DNA from: Cephalotrichum gorgonifer
Lineage: Eukaryota > Ascomycota > Sordariomycetes > Microascales > Microascaceae
Direction of reading: 5' to 3'
Assembly: GCA_900312665.1 (NCBI GenBank)
Contig: ONZQ02000018.1
Coordinates: 148,264 to 212,263 of the forward strand
DNA length: 64,000 nucleotides
Both the position numbers and the translations under genes were made by a program. The notes below the pieces were generated by a model. The model did not search any database. It had not been told where the DNA came from and saw only the letters and a program-made list of their open reading frames with translations. Position 1 is the first letter of the stretch. Each line of letters begins with the position of its first letter. Shown here in pieces: positions 24,520 through 35,127 of the stretch.

Positions 24520-26016
24520 ATGTCAGGCCGCTCAAGCACATCGACGACGCTCCTTGGCCTGCCCCTAGAGCTCCGCCGCGAGATATACACCCTCCTGTTC
24601 CGACAAATAACAATACACTCCGATAAACCCGGAGAGAATCACCGTCTAGCCGTCCTACACGTCTGCCGCCAGATATACCTCGAAGCCGCACCACTCCTCC
24701 CCAACGTGACCGTCTACTGCTGGGGGAACGCGGCCGTTATCGAAACACTCACCCGGATCGGCCCGGCACGGATCTCGCAGCTACGCCATCTAATCGTGAC
24801 ACACGTGCCCATCGGCTTCCACATCCCCCCACCAGCCGAATCCTCGGGCCCGGGTACCGTCGGCTCCGAGGAAGAGCGAGAGGACACAGTGGGGGACGAC
24901 GACACGGACCCCGACTACAATGGCATGGATGATGATGACAACATCCGATACTTCCAGATCGGGTCGATTCTGGGCTTGTTCCCGGGCCTGCAGCTTGACC
25001 TCCTCGAGGTCTTCGCCAGCTCGATCCCCCCCGGCGAGTACTCATGCTACGAGACCGTCGACTGCCTCGCGACTCTCCTCGACGCGGACGGGTACCGGCG
25101 GCTTTGGATGTACGCTGCTTGCGGCAAGGGAGACCCAGAGGAGGAGGACAGACCTGAACACGTGCCATTCGGCCCGTCGTCGGCCGACAGGTGGGACGAG
25201 ATCATCACCCGCAAATTCAAGCCGTATGTGGGATGGAAGGTCAAAATTGACCTCACAGAGTGGGACCGGCAGGGGATTTTCCGAGGGCCTGAATGGGGGC
25301 CATGGTGGGCTAGGCCCCAAGATACCGGTACTAGGTCGTCCGAGGCACCATTCGTGAGAAAGATTGAGACACACCCGGACGGACACGGTGGAGAAGACCT
25401 GGCTGATATTGTCGTGGACAGGGGTAACGCGGATCTTGTAGTCAAGTCGGGCGATGTCCAGGTACTGACGTGTATCAGACGGCCGCGCGTAAGAGACGCA
25501 CCGCTTTTTTTCAGGAAAGCGTCGGAGGCTCTTAGGAAGCTGTTTGAGGAGAATGCATGGGAGGATATCAAGGCCATGGTGGGTTTGGTTATTGTATCAA
25601 CGCTATGATGTGCCTTCCTTGCACACCCTATGATTGGCAATGGTGACTGATAGAAACCGTAGTCCTCGCTGGGCTTTGTCCAAGAAGTGATATCTCTCTG
25701 GCTGAAGCAAGCCGAAGCTATTCTGGGTGAAATCTGCAAGCATTGCCCTAAACATACGTCCCCCATTGTCGCGTGGTTCCGGAAAGTCATTCCTTTTCTG
25801 GAGACCCCGCTTATGGAAGGCCTTCTCGACGCCTGCCTCGGTGGTGTCATTGAAATACTTCTGGACGGTAAGCATCGGCGTTTCTCCCGGGATCCGTTCG
25901 TTATTTGCGATCCGTCTCCTCGCGAAAGCTCCTTATCCCCTTCCTGGCTATGGCTTCAGCTGGAAGGGGGCATCGGCTACGACCGGGAGGCGACAGTAGA
26001 CTGGAAAGGTCGGTAG
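24520..26016 (+). CDS. 2EXR (F-box-like) domain protein, about 470 aa
   Basis: Exon 1 is 24520-25578 and exon 2 starts at 25663; intron 25579-25662 (84 nt, GTGGGT donor, ACTGAT branch, GTAG acceptor), phase 0. The N-terminus has the fungal 2EXR motif: LLGLPLELRREIYTLLF (about 11-27) and LAVLHVCRQIYLEAAPLL. An acidic linker (DDDTDPDYNGMDDDD) separates it from a globular part rich in Trp/Pro. Exon 2 is amphipathic and helical (VISLWLKQAEAILGEICKHC). The 3' end is uncertain. Reading through gives a stop at 26016. A GTAAGC donor at 25868 with an acceptor near 25959 would instead give a basic tail ending about 26105. The family is fungus-specific and often multicopy; function unknown. Confidence 0.8.
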
Positions 26017-26105
26017 CTCGCCGATGGAGGGGAAGAGGGGTGGCATCTTACGGTGCTCATCAGACATGGAGATTGTTGGACCTCTCAAAGATGAGGGTAT
26101 ATTAG

Positions 26106-26434
26106 TCAATTTTCGCTCCCAATGAGGATTTTTTCGAGGATACTCATTGAGTTGTGACTTTGCCACGATTCTATTGGGGTTTCCGTGTCATGGTTTCGAG
26201 TAACGGCAGGTTGACGAAATGGCACGAGAGGTTTGCTTCCTGGAGGTAGGAGATATCCTGTCTGTGATGGTGGCACCTTCCGTGTTGGAAATACTTCCAA
26301 AGAGAGCGCTTACCTTTTGAAAGCATGTGATGCGGAATACAGCCCTCCCAGTCACAGATACTTTCGAGCAGGTCAATGCTATCTACCCCGGCTTGACTTT
26401 TCTCCTTCGACAATTCCGAGCCAATTTTCAACAC
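26106..26434 (-). CDS. Possible short spliced gene fragment, start not found
   Basis: Two open blocks join cleanly on the minus strand: about 26434-26314 and 26257-26106, with a 56-nt intron 26258-26313 (GTAAGC donor, ACAG acceptor). The joined product reads SELSKEKSQAGVDSIDLLES, then PHHMLSK-GYLLPPGSKPLV and ends LEKILIGSEN. No ATG begins the first block; an in-frame stop lies upstream at a possible acceptor, so a further 5' exon or a gene relic is possible. No domain recognised. It is convergent with, and very close to, the 2EXR gene. Confidence 0.3.
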
Positions 26435-28525
26435 TGAATGCCCACTACTTGCTGCCTACCGCCTACTCATATATTGCCTAACCGAGCTTCTCTCCCTAAC
26501 AAGGTGCTGTCAGGGCCATCTGAGCTTCCCACCTAGCACAACAACCGCAAGGCGTGTGAATATAGGGCACCCGAGGTCAAAGATAGAGCACGGTGGAAAT
26601 ATTTCCAAACGACGACGGCCCGCATTCCTCTGCCTCGATCATGCCCACACAAGCCACTCTTGGTTCTCGCCTGGATTTTCTGCGCAGTTCACTGGACTTC
26701 CGCATTTCGGATCTCCGCATCTGGAGGATGGTATCACTAACATCTTGCATAGAGGACGGGGACAGGGGCACAGTAGTTCTGGTAGATTCCTCGCCCCCGG
26801 GAAGTCGCATTCACAGTCCCTAGCCACACGGCCAGGCTACCATGGTATGGTGAGGCCAGCGTACCATGAGCTTGATCACTGAGAGACTCTGACCGTCTGG
26901 CCCATACCTCATTGATATTTCTATCACCCACTCTTGGGGCCAGGGAGTGGAAGGTATATATGAAGCTAGGTAAACTACCTGACTCTAATGATAGCGAACC
27001 GAAACGGCTTGTGTCCCACCTTTGAGGAGGGCGTCATTAGTGCCATTATGGGCTTGAATGGTGTGGCGTACTCATGCATCTTGATAGACTCAAGCCAAGC
27101 CCTTTTGGGATGGCGAAGCCGCTAGTGCGGCTCCGTCCCCTCTCCCCTCCCCCCCCTCTTTTCCCATGGCCCTCGTCTTACCATACTAATGGGTCTGACG
27201 GGATAGCAGTAGGGGACGGTGTGCTCATCGAGGGCTAGCCCTCTGTTCTAAATGGGGCTCTCCCAGCACGCCGTCCTCCCATCCTTGGAACAAAGTCATA
27301 GCTGTGTTGAACACCGATCGATGCCTGGTTGTGGTGTCGTGTGACCCCTGGCACGTGACCCCTAGTCGTACCGCGACTTGCCAATAAACTAGACTAGCCC
27401 CTCCTGGACCCGGTGGGGACAGGTACATCCAAACTTATGTACTTGTCCTCGCACAGATAAACGGCGACTGGGTGAAATGCGTTGCCGCCGTTGCTTGGCC
27501 TCACTACTCCCCGGAGCCGCAAAGCTTGTGTAAGGTCTATCCCTGTTTATAGAAAGGATGGCGAAGAGCAGCTCCCCCGGCCATACGGAGTACTTGGAAA
27601 CGATTTCCACCGCCGGGGCTAAAAGATCCAGACACCGACGAAAGGTGGGTGACTAAGCAACCCACGCAGGTTAGCATGACCAAGTGCCTGCACTTGCACT
27701 CAGCTTGGGACACTCCAGACGGGAGGCATTGCACCACTGGGCGCTGTCTGCCGTTGCTCATTAGCCCATGTGCCATTTTCGTTGCGACGCTTCGCAATGC
27801 CGCCCAGCTGAGCTGTATGTCTAAAGTGACACGGAGAAATGGCGCGAAGGATATCCCCCTGTGGTGGCGCGGTTTTACCTCAGTGGAAGGGGCGACCAAA
27901 AACAAGATTCTGTGAGCAGGTGTGCCCGCCTGTCGACCTACTTGTACAAGCACGACCTGGGCGGACCTCTTACGATCACATGACCGCTGCCAGATACCTG
28001 ATCCCTACTTCTGATCCTTATCGTCGTACAAGAAGGAATACGAGGGCAAAAGTCCGGGTATCCGTGATAACAAAGAGGTATTACGAGTGCTCACATCACC
28101 TCAAAGGCTCTATTTTTCGCCGCTACTTCCGTGCCACCCAAGCAGAGCCCAGCATTTAGCACGTGCGCACGTCGACCCCTTGACACGGGCTGAGAAATTG
28201 TGGAGACGGAGGAGGCGAAGGCCGGATTCATGGTTTATCTTGATGGGAGGGAGGTCTTACGAGCCCCAACCTTTTTTCTTGGTCGGTTCCGTATATGTAC
28301 TAGCGCTGGCTCGAGCTTGTGCTGTACGCACGACTTGTCGCCTGCATTACAACCCTAGGTGCAGGGACTTTCGGGGAGGTTCGTCCAGTTGCTCCATACA
28401 ATACCGTGGTCAGGAGGGGGAAGGAACATTGAAGCACCAAAAAAAGGTGGGGGCCATAATTAGCGGGGCAGCTGGCGGCGGGGGCGATCTGTGGGGTTTT
28501 CTCAGATCTGGCCCAACGGATACCA

Positions 28526-28533
28526 CACGTGGG
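28526..28533 (+). promoter_or_regulatory. CACGTGGG, Pho4/NUC-1-type site
   Basis: The octamer CACGTGGG is the high-affinity core for bHLH phosphate regulators (yeast Pho4, Neurospora NUC-1). It lies about 1.07 kb upstream of the start codon of the phosphate/glycerophosphodiester-type transporter. Two further CACGTG hexamers sit at 28160-28165 and 27352-27357. The match is seen; binding is inferred. Confidence 0.45.
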
Positions 28534-29229
28534 TGAATGGACGTGTCTGATTGGCCCGAAAATTCAAGATTTCGCTCCTCTTTTCCCTCTCTCTTCACCC
28601 TCGTCTTGTCGTTTCTCGCTTCGGCACCGAGGGAAGAACGAGAAGAGAATTCACTCACGCGACACATCTCCGGATCTGGCGGTAAAGCAGAGAAAATGCC
28701 TTGGCACCAGAGCTCCCCCGCCCCCAATGCCTGCAGAGCGACGCTCCGCGGCTCGGCGTACGTAGTTTTACCGCGAGTGCGATGCTACTCGGGCTGAATA
28801 TCTTGGCTTGGTCGCGTGAGGTGCTGCCCCTTTCGGCCAGCTCCCAGTCGCAGCCGGAATGTCTTACATCCCCTACCGAAGCCACCACGCCGCCTGATCC
28901 GGCCGGTGCCGTGGAACCGAGAGTCACCGTTCACCAGCTCGATGATCGTCCCTCCCGCACGTATTTGTACGCGTACGTCGACCCCAGGTCGGTCAACAAT
29001 AGGGAAATGCCCCCGAGCTGATCCTTTAAGTTCCTCCTAGCGGATTGGATTGACGTTTCGCTCCTAACCCACCGTCCAATACTCTCTTTTTTTTCGGGGG
29101 CGTGGGGTACAAATAACACCGTTTTAGTGCGTGTGCGTGGCGTGGACGGGCGAAAAAAACCGACCTGTGGCCCGGTTTTCCCCCCTCCAAACTTAATCCC
29201 GCCGCTTTTTTTCGTTCCTCATCCCTCCT

Positions 29230-29280
29230 CGTACTCGTACTCGCACTTGTACTCTTACTAGTACGACTCGTACTCGTACT
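29230..29280. repeat. GTACTC-type hexamer repeat
   Basis: About eight imperfect GTACTC/GTACTT/GTACGA units in tandem, 320-370 bp upstream of the transporter ATG, probably within the transcribed leader. Length is likely variable between strains. Confidence 0.7.
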
Positions 29281-29600
29281 AAAAGGTCTCACCCGCCTCT
29301 CCCCTAAACTTTCTCTTCCTTCCCCTCCTCCTCCGCATCCTTCGGCTTCCAAACCAAACGAGCCCCTGCGTCCTAGTCGACGCTCCCTCACTATCTCCCT
29401 TCCCACGGGCTGATTCTTGCTTTCTCTTTTCGAAGGCCTCCCCTCCTTTCGTCTCATCATCGGGCCTCCCCTCACCACTGGGAAACCCCCTCTCCTCGCC
29501 TCGCCCCTCTCCGCCCAGCCCAGGCCCTCAAGTCTGAGCCCTTCCTCCCTCCTCCCCGGGCGTCTTCTCTCTCTCTACCCTCACATACAAACCTCCCGTC

Positions 29601-31754
29601 ATGGCGAACCTATTAAAACACCATGAGCGGCATGATCCGCTCATGGGGCTGATCCCCGTGCCCCACGGCCCCGAGACCGGCCAGGAGCACGACCACTACC
29701 CCTCCGACGCCCGCACCACCGAGCGCGAGCGCCAGATCTTCAGCTACCTCACCCACCCAGACGACTCCTATACGCCTGAGGGCGTCTACTGGGCCGACCT
29801 GCCCCTGGCCAAGCGCGTCGCCTTCGTCAGCAAGGTCCACGGCCAGGAGAGCGCCGGCGAGTTCAAGAGCTTTCTGCGCATGCTCAAGAAGGACCCCCTG
29901 AGCCCCGTCGGGTGGTACTTCCGGAACGCCGTCCTCCCCGGTGCCGGACTCGGCCTCGAGGGCTACGTCCTGTTCAGTATCGGGAACCTGGAGCCCCTGT
30001 TCGCCGCTACCTGGCCCGAGTGCTGGGGCAAGAACCCCACCGTCTGTAGCTCAAACTGGATCGCCAGTGTCACCTACCTCGAGGTCATTGGTATCATGGT
30101 CGGTCAAATCGGAGTCGGGTTCATCGGTGATTGGATCGGCCGCCGCTGGGGTCTCATCCAGGACGCTGTAATCATGTTCGTTGGTCTGCTCATGCTCACC
30201 GCGAGCTGGGGTCTCAACTTGCAAGGATGGGTCATTTGCTATGCCTGGTCTCTCTTCTTCTATGGTAAGAACCCCTTGCCCCCATTCAATCTCACCCACA
30301 CACACAAGAAAAGTCCCATTCTCTAACATCACCTCCCAGGTTTCGGCGTCGGTGGTGAATACCCCATCACGGCCACTTCCTCCATGGAAAATGCCGTCAG
30401 CTCCGGAAAGCTCTCCACGCGCGAGGACCGCCTCCACCGCGGCCGCAAGGTGACAATGGCCTTCCTCATGCAGGGCTGGGGCCAGCTCATCAACCAGGGC
30501 CTCCTCATGATCCTCCTCCTCTGCTTCCACCACGGCAGCGGCAACCCACCCTACAGCGCCGTGGCCGTCCAGTGGACCTTCCGCGTCTCCTTCGCCCTCC
30601 CCGCCATCGGCACCCTCTGGCTCGTCTACTACCGAACGTACAAGATGCCCCACGCCAGCCGCCAGCTCGAGGTCACCAAGCGCAAGAACAACGTCACGGG
30701 CTACGACGTAGCCTCCCTCAAGATCGCCTGCCGCCACTTCGGCGGCCGCCTCCTGGCCACCGCGGGAACCTGGTTCTGCAACGACGTTTTCTTCTACGGG
30801 AACAAGCTCTTCCAGGGCCAGTTCATCAAGGTCATCTCCCCCAACGACAGCAGCGTCATGACCGGCTGGACCTGGAACATGGTCAACGTCGTCGTGTCCA
30901 TGTGCGGGTACTACTGCGCCAGCCTCCTGATCGACCACAAGCTCTACGGCCGCAAGATGATGCAGCAGGTCGGCTTCCTTATGTGCTTCATCATGTTCGT
31001 CATCCCGGCCTTCCACTTCCACTACTACACCGAGCCCATGAACATCAAGGCCTTCCAGGCCATGTACTTCCTCAGCAGCTTCTTCAACCAGTTCGGCCCC
31101 AACAGCGTCACCTTCCTCGTCGCCGGAGAGGTCTTCCCCACCCCCATCCGCGCCACCGCCCACGGCATCTCCGCCTGCATCGGCAAGGCGGGCGCCCTCC
31201 TCGCTAGCGTCCTGTACAACTACATCGACACCCAGACCAAGTTCTACGTCGTCCCCTGGTTCGGCCTTGCCGGCATGGTCCTCACCTTCTTCTTCCTCCC
31301 CGACACCACGGGCCTGGACCTCAAGGAGCAGGAGCGCAGGTGGGCCTTCATCCGCGCCGGCGAGGAGGAGAAGTACCACGGCGTCGCCATCCACCCCACC
31401 CACCTGAGCTGGTGGGAGCGGTTCCGCGGCGTCCACAAGTCCTACGACCAGGAGCTCGACCTCAAGGACAAGATCATGGAGGTCAGGCGCGAGTGGGAGA
31501 ACAAGGAGCGCGAGAAGAAGGACGTGGAGCTCAAGGGCCAGGGCGCGCCCATGACGGACGTCGAGGACGAGATGTTCACCGACCACGTCCACGACTACTT
31601 CAGGCAGACCTCGTCGAGGGAGGGCAAGGACAAGGAGAAGGAGGGCGGTGAGAGCGACGGGAAGTCGAGCGAGGGCGTCGACGAGAGCATGAGTGGGGGC
31701 GCGGAGAGCAACCACGGAGGGGCGGAGAGCAGCGGTAGCGATACGAAAGCATAG
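29601..31754 (+). CDS. MFS transporter, phosphate/glycerophosphodiester permease type, 692 aa
   Basis: Two exons: 29601-30264 and 30340-31754; intron 30265-30339 (75 nt, GTAAGA donor, TCTAAC branch, CCAG). Splicing rebuilds FFYG-FGVGGEYPITATSS, the signature of the phosphate:H+ symporter/Git1 branch of the MFS (GVGGxYP). Other MFS motifs are GDWIGRRWG after the second helix (motif A) and FLPDTTGLDLKEQE after the last helix. About twelve hydrophobic segments are visible, with a central loop HASRQLEVTKRKNNVTG. The N-terminal 100 residues and the Lys/Glu- then Ser/Gly-rich C-terminal tail are cytosolic, making it longer than Pho84-type proteins. Likely plasma-membrane uptake of phosphate or glycerophosphodiesters. 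Codon use is strongly C-biased at third positions, suggesting high expression. Confidence 0.92.
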
Positions 31755-32108
31755 GCAGTTAAAGCATGGGCGACAGGCGTTTTAGGCTTTTCTTTTTAGG
31801 ATTTAATGACAACACGCGAAAGCGCAATCATCTTTCATGATACCAAAGACGAGACACGATGTGAGAACGTCAAGTGATACCATTAACCTGGGGAAGGTGT
31901 TGACGAGGATGACTTTCCCGTGATGAGGCATTCCGAGTCAACGGATGTGTTGGCTGAGGGGTTAGGATCCGGCCTGATGACGCGGGTGCCCACAGCATGA
32001 GCCCGCTTTGTTCAGTCCGCCGCGAGGTTGGGAGAACACGGGGTCTTCTGTGGGTCGCGTCGGCGTAATTGAGAGCTCACCCGACCCCCTGGTGGATATA
32101 CGTCGGCC

Positions 32109-32362
32109 GACCTGACCTCAAACGCCTCACCCAACCCTAACCCCCTGTTTCGTCCCCACATATTTTTGCGGGGGATTAGACCAGTTACGGGTCAAGCTAA
32201 GGTGGATTCCAAACGGTGTAAATCATAGCTGATGCTATTTCAGGATATAAATGTCGCCCGACCTCACTCTCAGCAGGTTGTTTGGCCCTATCCCCTTGTT
32301 TCGCCCCCCGCGTCTCGGGCGCCGGCCTAGTTATAGGTCGAACTGAGGTGGATTTCATGTGG
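32109..32362. repeat. Diverged direct duplication of about 105 bp
   Basis: Two diverged direct copies, about 32109-32215 and 32256-32362. Each runs from CGACCT through a C-rich segment containing CCCCYTGTTTCG, then a TAGACCAGTTA/TAGTTATAGGTC-like block and a shared AGGTGGATT. Divergence is high, so the copies are old. No coding capacity recognised. Confidence 0.55.
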
Positions 32363-32429
32363 GCTCTGGGGTCAGCTCAGTCCGTCGTGAGCGAGCTGGA
32401 CTGACCCTAGAGGGTAGAAGCAATAGAGT

Positions 32430-32620
32430 GGGGTAGGGTCAGGCCCGTTAGTTGAGGTAGGGTCAGCCAGTTACTTGAGGTAGAGTCAGGTCAGCTGGCT
32501 GGGGTAAGGTCAGGTTAGTTGACCGGGGTATGGCCAGGCTAGTTGGCTGGGGTAGGGTCAGACCAGTTAGCTGTGGTCGGGTGAGGTCGGCTAGCTGGGG
32601 TCGGGTCACCTCAGTTAAAT
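32430..32620. repeat. 24-bp minisatellite, eight units
   Basis: Eight imperfect units of 24 bp (one of 23), each starting GGGGTAGGGTCAG or a variant and ending in AGTTGGCT-like sequence. A minus-strand frame through it gives an eight-residue repeat (LTLPQPTS-like), which is a by-product of the 24-bp period, not evidence of a gene. Confidence 0.85.
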
Positions 32621-32849
32621 GAGTAGGACTGGTCCAATTGGACTTAAAGGCTGTAGTCGTTGGCCCTTGCTTCTTAATCCATGACATTCGAGCGGTCGAA
32701 TGGATTAGATATTTGGATACTGAAGCTTAATAGATTCAAATACCACCTCCGTTAGTCCGTAGTGGCCGCTAGGCCCTACCAAATATAACTCTTCTTGGAA
32801 TCGCGCCCAATCTCATACCCCATCCCTCGTAAGAAGACGAGGCAGCGAA

Positions 32850-33761
32850 TCACTCCCGCCTCTCCTTCGCGCTCCCATCAGAATTAGCGACAAACCTCAA
32901 ATCCCAATTGCCCTCCTCGATCTCCCCCTTGACAATCCTCCAATACGCGTCTCCGTGAGCGTCACCGCTAACACCAGGATACGACACCGCCCTGCCCTCT
33001 TCTGTCACCTGCGACGCGAAATAGAACCTGTTGCGACATTACTCTCCTTAGCATCTACTTTCATCTTCTTTTTGGTAGAATTATAGAGCTTAAAGATACT
33101 GGGCACCTTACCTGAACCCCGCCTCCTTATATGCAACTGCTCCCGCCGAAATAAGATACGCCAGGGCCGCCTTTCCCGTCCCCAGAGTCACGGCGATAGG
33201 GAGCGGCGTGAATGGCGTGACATTTCCCGTCGCGATGAAGACGAACGGTGGGACATTGCCCTCTGCGGACTGCGCCTTGAGAGACTGGAACCCCTGGGTG
33301 GCGTGGTGAAGTGCAGTGTATGCCCCCGACACGTTCACGGTGAGGTCGTTCTCGAAGGACGCGGTGGGTACGCGGAAGGGATCATTGGCGTCCGATGGTG
33401 GGGTGAAGGCAGCGGCTGGATAAGCAATACCGAGTCAGCAACAGCTTTCCAGAGACCAGTACACACTTGTATTACCGCACTCCTTCCTCACATCCTCTCG
33501 TGAGAGTGCCTTACCGTTGTAAACAACAATATTTGGAGTTCCCAGCTTGGCTTCAACCTCCTCGAACGCAGCAGCGATGGACTCCGGCTTCGTTACATCT
33601 GTATACACTGGAACAACTCCGTCCAATCCCTCAGCGCCAGCTGTTTTTTCCGTGTTACGCCTGCCGATGGCGACTTGGTAGCCCTCGCGGAGGAACTTCT
33701 TCGACACCGAGTGCCCGATGCGCGGACCGCCGCCAATAATGAAGAGTACCTTGGAGCTCAT
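32850..33761 (-). CDS. Short-chain dehydrogenase/reductase, 242 aa
   Basis: Three exons: 33761-33515, 33415-33112, 33027-32850; introns 33416-33514 (99 nt) and 33028-33111 (84 nt). The product starts MSSKVLFIIGGGPRIGHSVSK, a Rossmann-fold nucleotide-binding motif (GGGPRIG), followed by AIGRRN, favouring NADP(H). The NNAG position reads YNAAAFTP, created by splicing. The middle has FIATGNVTPFTPLP and TLGTGKAALAYLI; the canonical YxxxK is not evident (TGKAALAYL at that place keeps the Lys). It is therefore an atypical SDR and may be catalytically altered. The C-terminus (GDAHGDAYWRIVKGEIEEGNW) is typical of a fungal SDR subgroup. Cytosolic; substrate unknown. Confidence 0.9.
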
Positions 33762-35127
33762 GGTGTGTAAGTAGTTATATCGTGTAAAATATCGTGGGAG
33801 AATAGTATGTTCTGCTTATAATCCTTTGTTTAGTTTACAAGACAGTTCGGGGAAAGAGTAAGGGGAATTCTTCATCTTTTATGGTGTCTGAATAATAGAT
33901 CCGCCTCCCGCGAAACTAAGTTCGGCCGAGCGTCGGCACTGCACCGAGATCTGCGGGGAAGTCGTAATCGCAATTGATTTCAAAGCACTGCCACGGGTTA
34001 ATGTGCAGAAAGAACGAATAGAATGGTACAGATGATTTTCTATTGGTTTAAAAAAAAAGGGCCATGGTTGCCACAACAGGCCAGGCCGAATAACGTGATA
34101 CCTGATGCTTTCGGAGTGATTAATGGCGATCGACCGAAACTGCCGATATGCCTCGCGACATATCTCGCCCTTCTGCCCGCGATTCGTCCGCGCCTACGCC
34201 GATAGTGGGATTCTAGCCTCTACTGGTACAACCCGTTTATCGCACTGGCCAGCTGTGGTCGGGTCCTCGCCCGCATGTAACCAGGTGTGAGAGGGGCCGT
34301 CCGTGGAGGTGATGTGGCCATAGGCAAGTTCGTATCAACATGGATTGTCTTGGGTACTTGTACGAAGTGTAGTGCAGTGTATTGCAAGTTTCTTATTTTA
34401 AATCAATCTCCAAAGGCGGCCAAATGCTCCGGAGGGAAGATCCGACAACCGTAGGCCGAACAGAAGCAGCTAACTAGTTACTGCATCTTCATCCTCACAA
34501 CCTTTTGTCCATAAGAGTCACTAGGTATATGATCTCAACCCAGACACACATGGCTTCCTACCTTAACGCGGCAAGACCTCAAGTGATACTAACCAGTTGG
34601 GCCTCCAGAGATAGGGACATCTACGACGCTCAGGAAGGATTGTCCAGCGTATAACCATCCAGGCCGAGAATCCTTTGCTATCGGCAATATTCGATCACGG
34701 GCTGATAGTCGAATATGGGCCTTTAACAGTTCTTGGCGAGCTACGTCGGGGCAACGCTCCAACAACCTGTCACTCGGAAAAGAGTTACCCAGCCGCGCTA
34801 ACTCTCTCGGAACCTCTAATAGTTACTACAGCCGACGATCTCAGCATAGTAGATGGAGTATTCACAGACTTCCCCGCAATCCTACAATATATTTAAATCT
34901 CTGCTGCAATCTATATTTCCTCACCTTTTACCCGATGACTACTCTGACCAGGAAGCTAACCGCACACGCCGCACATAGGTTGCACAGGAACAGACCTATC
35001 CGCCGAATCCTCCCACAAACCTGACCGGCAGATATCATATATATACATCCCTACATTTGCGCATGTTCGTCTTCCAAAGCTATCCATCTTCCCTACTCTT
35101 CCATCCTGTAAGCCACAATTTACCAAC
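33762..35127. other. Intergenic, no supported gene
   Basis: A plus-strand open stretch at about 34619-34896 reads somewhat protein-like (FDHGLIVEYGPLTVLGELRR) but lacks an ATG and any recognisable family, so it is not called. The rest is flank of the SDR and of the secreted protein. Confidence 0.45.

Larger units (their letters stand above)
26435..29600. other. Long upstream region of the transporter, no supported gene
   Basis: About 3.2 kb with no convincing gene. It holds three CACGTG palindromes (27352, 28160, 28526), a GTACTC-type hexamer repeat (29230-29280) and, from about 29100 to the ATG at 29601, a CT-rich leader. Short frames in the CT-rich leader are compositional artefacts. Confidence 0.55.
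31755..32849. other. Repeat-bearing intergenic region
   Basis: Between the transporter and the SDR gene (convergent). No supported gene; holds the duplicated segment at 32109-32362 and the 24-bp minisatellite at 32430-32620. Confidence 0.6.

Noticed and set aside
29026..29478. Minus-strand 150-residue frame in the transporter leader
   Set aside because: Arg/Glu/Ser-rich translation of CT-rich leader sequence.
30051..31715. 554-residue open frame antisense to the MFS transporter
   Set aside because: It mirrors the transporter exon and its intron, is extremely Val/Glu/Asp/Leu-biased, and results from C-rich third positions of the sense gene.
32140..32155. Telomere-like CCCTAACCC string
   Set aside because: Only a single imperfect copy inside an old duplication, not a telomeric array.
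32463..32687. Proline/leucine repeat protein on the minus strand
   Set aside because: Its eight-residue period equals the 24-bp DNA period of the minisatellite; there is no signal peptide, domain or splice site.
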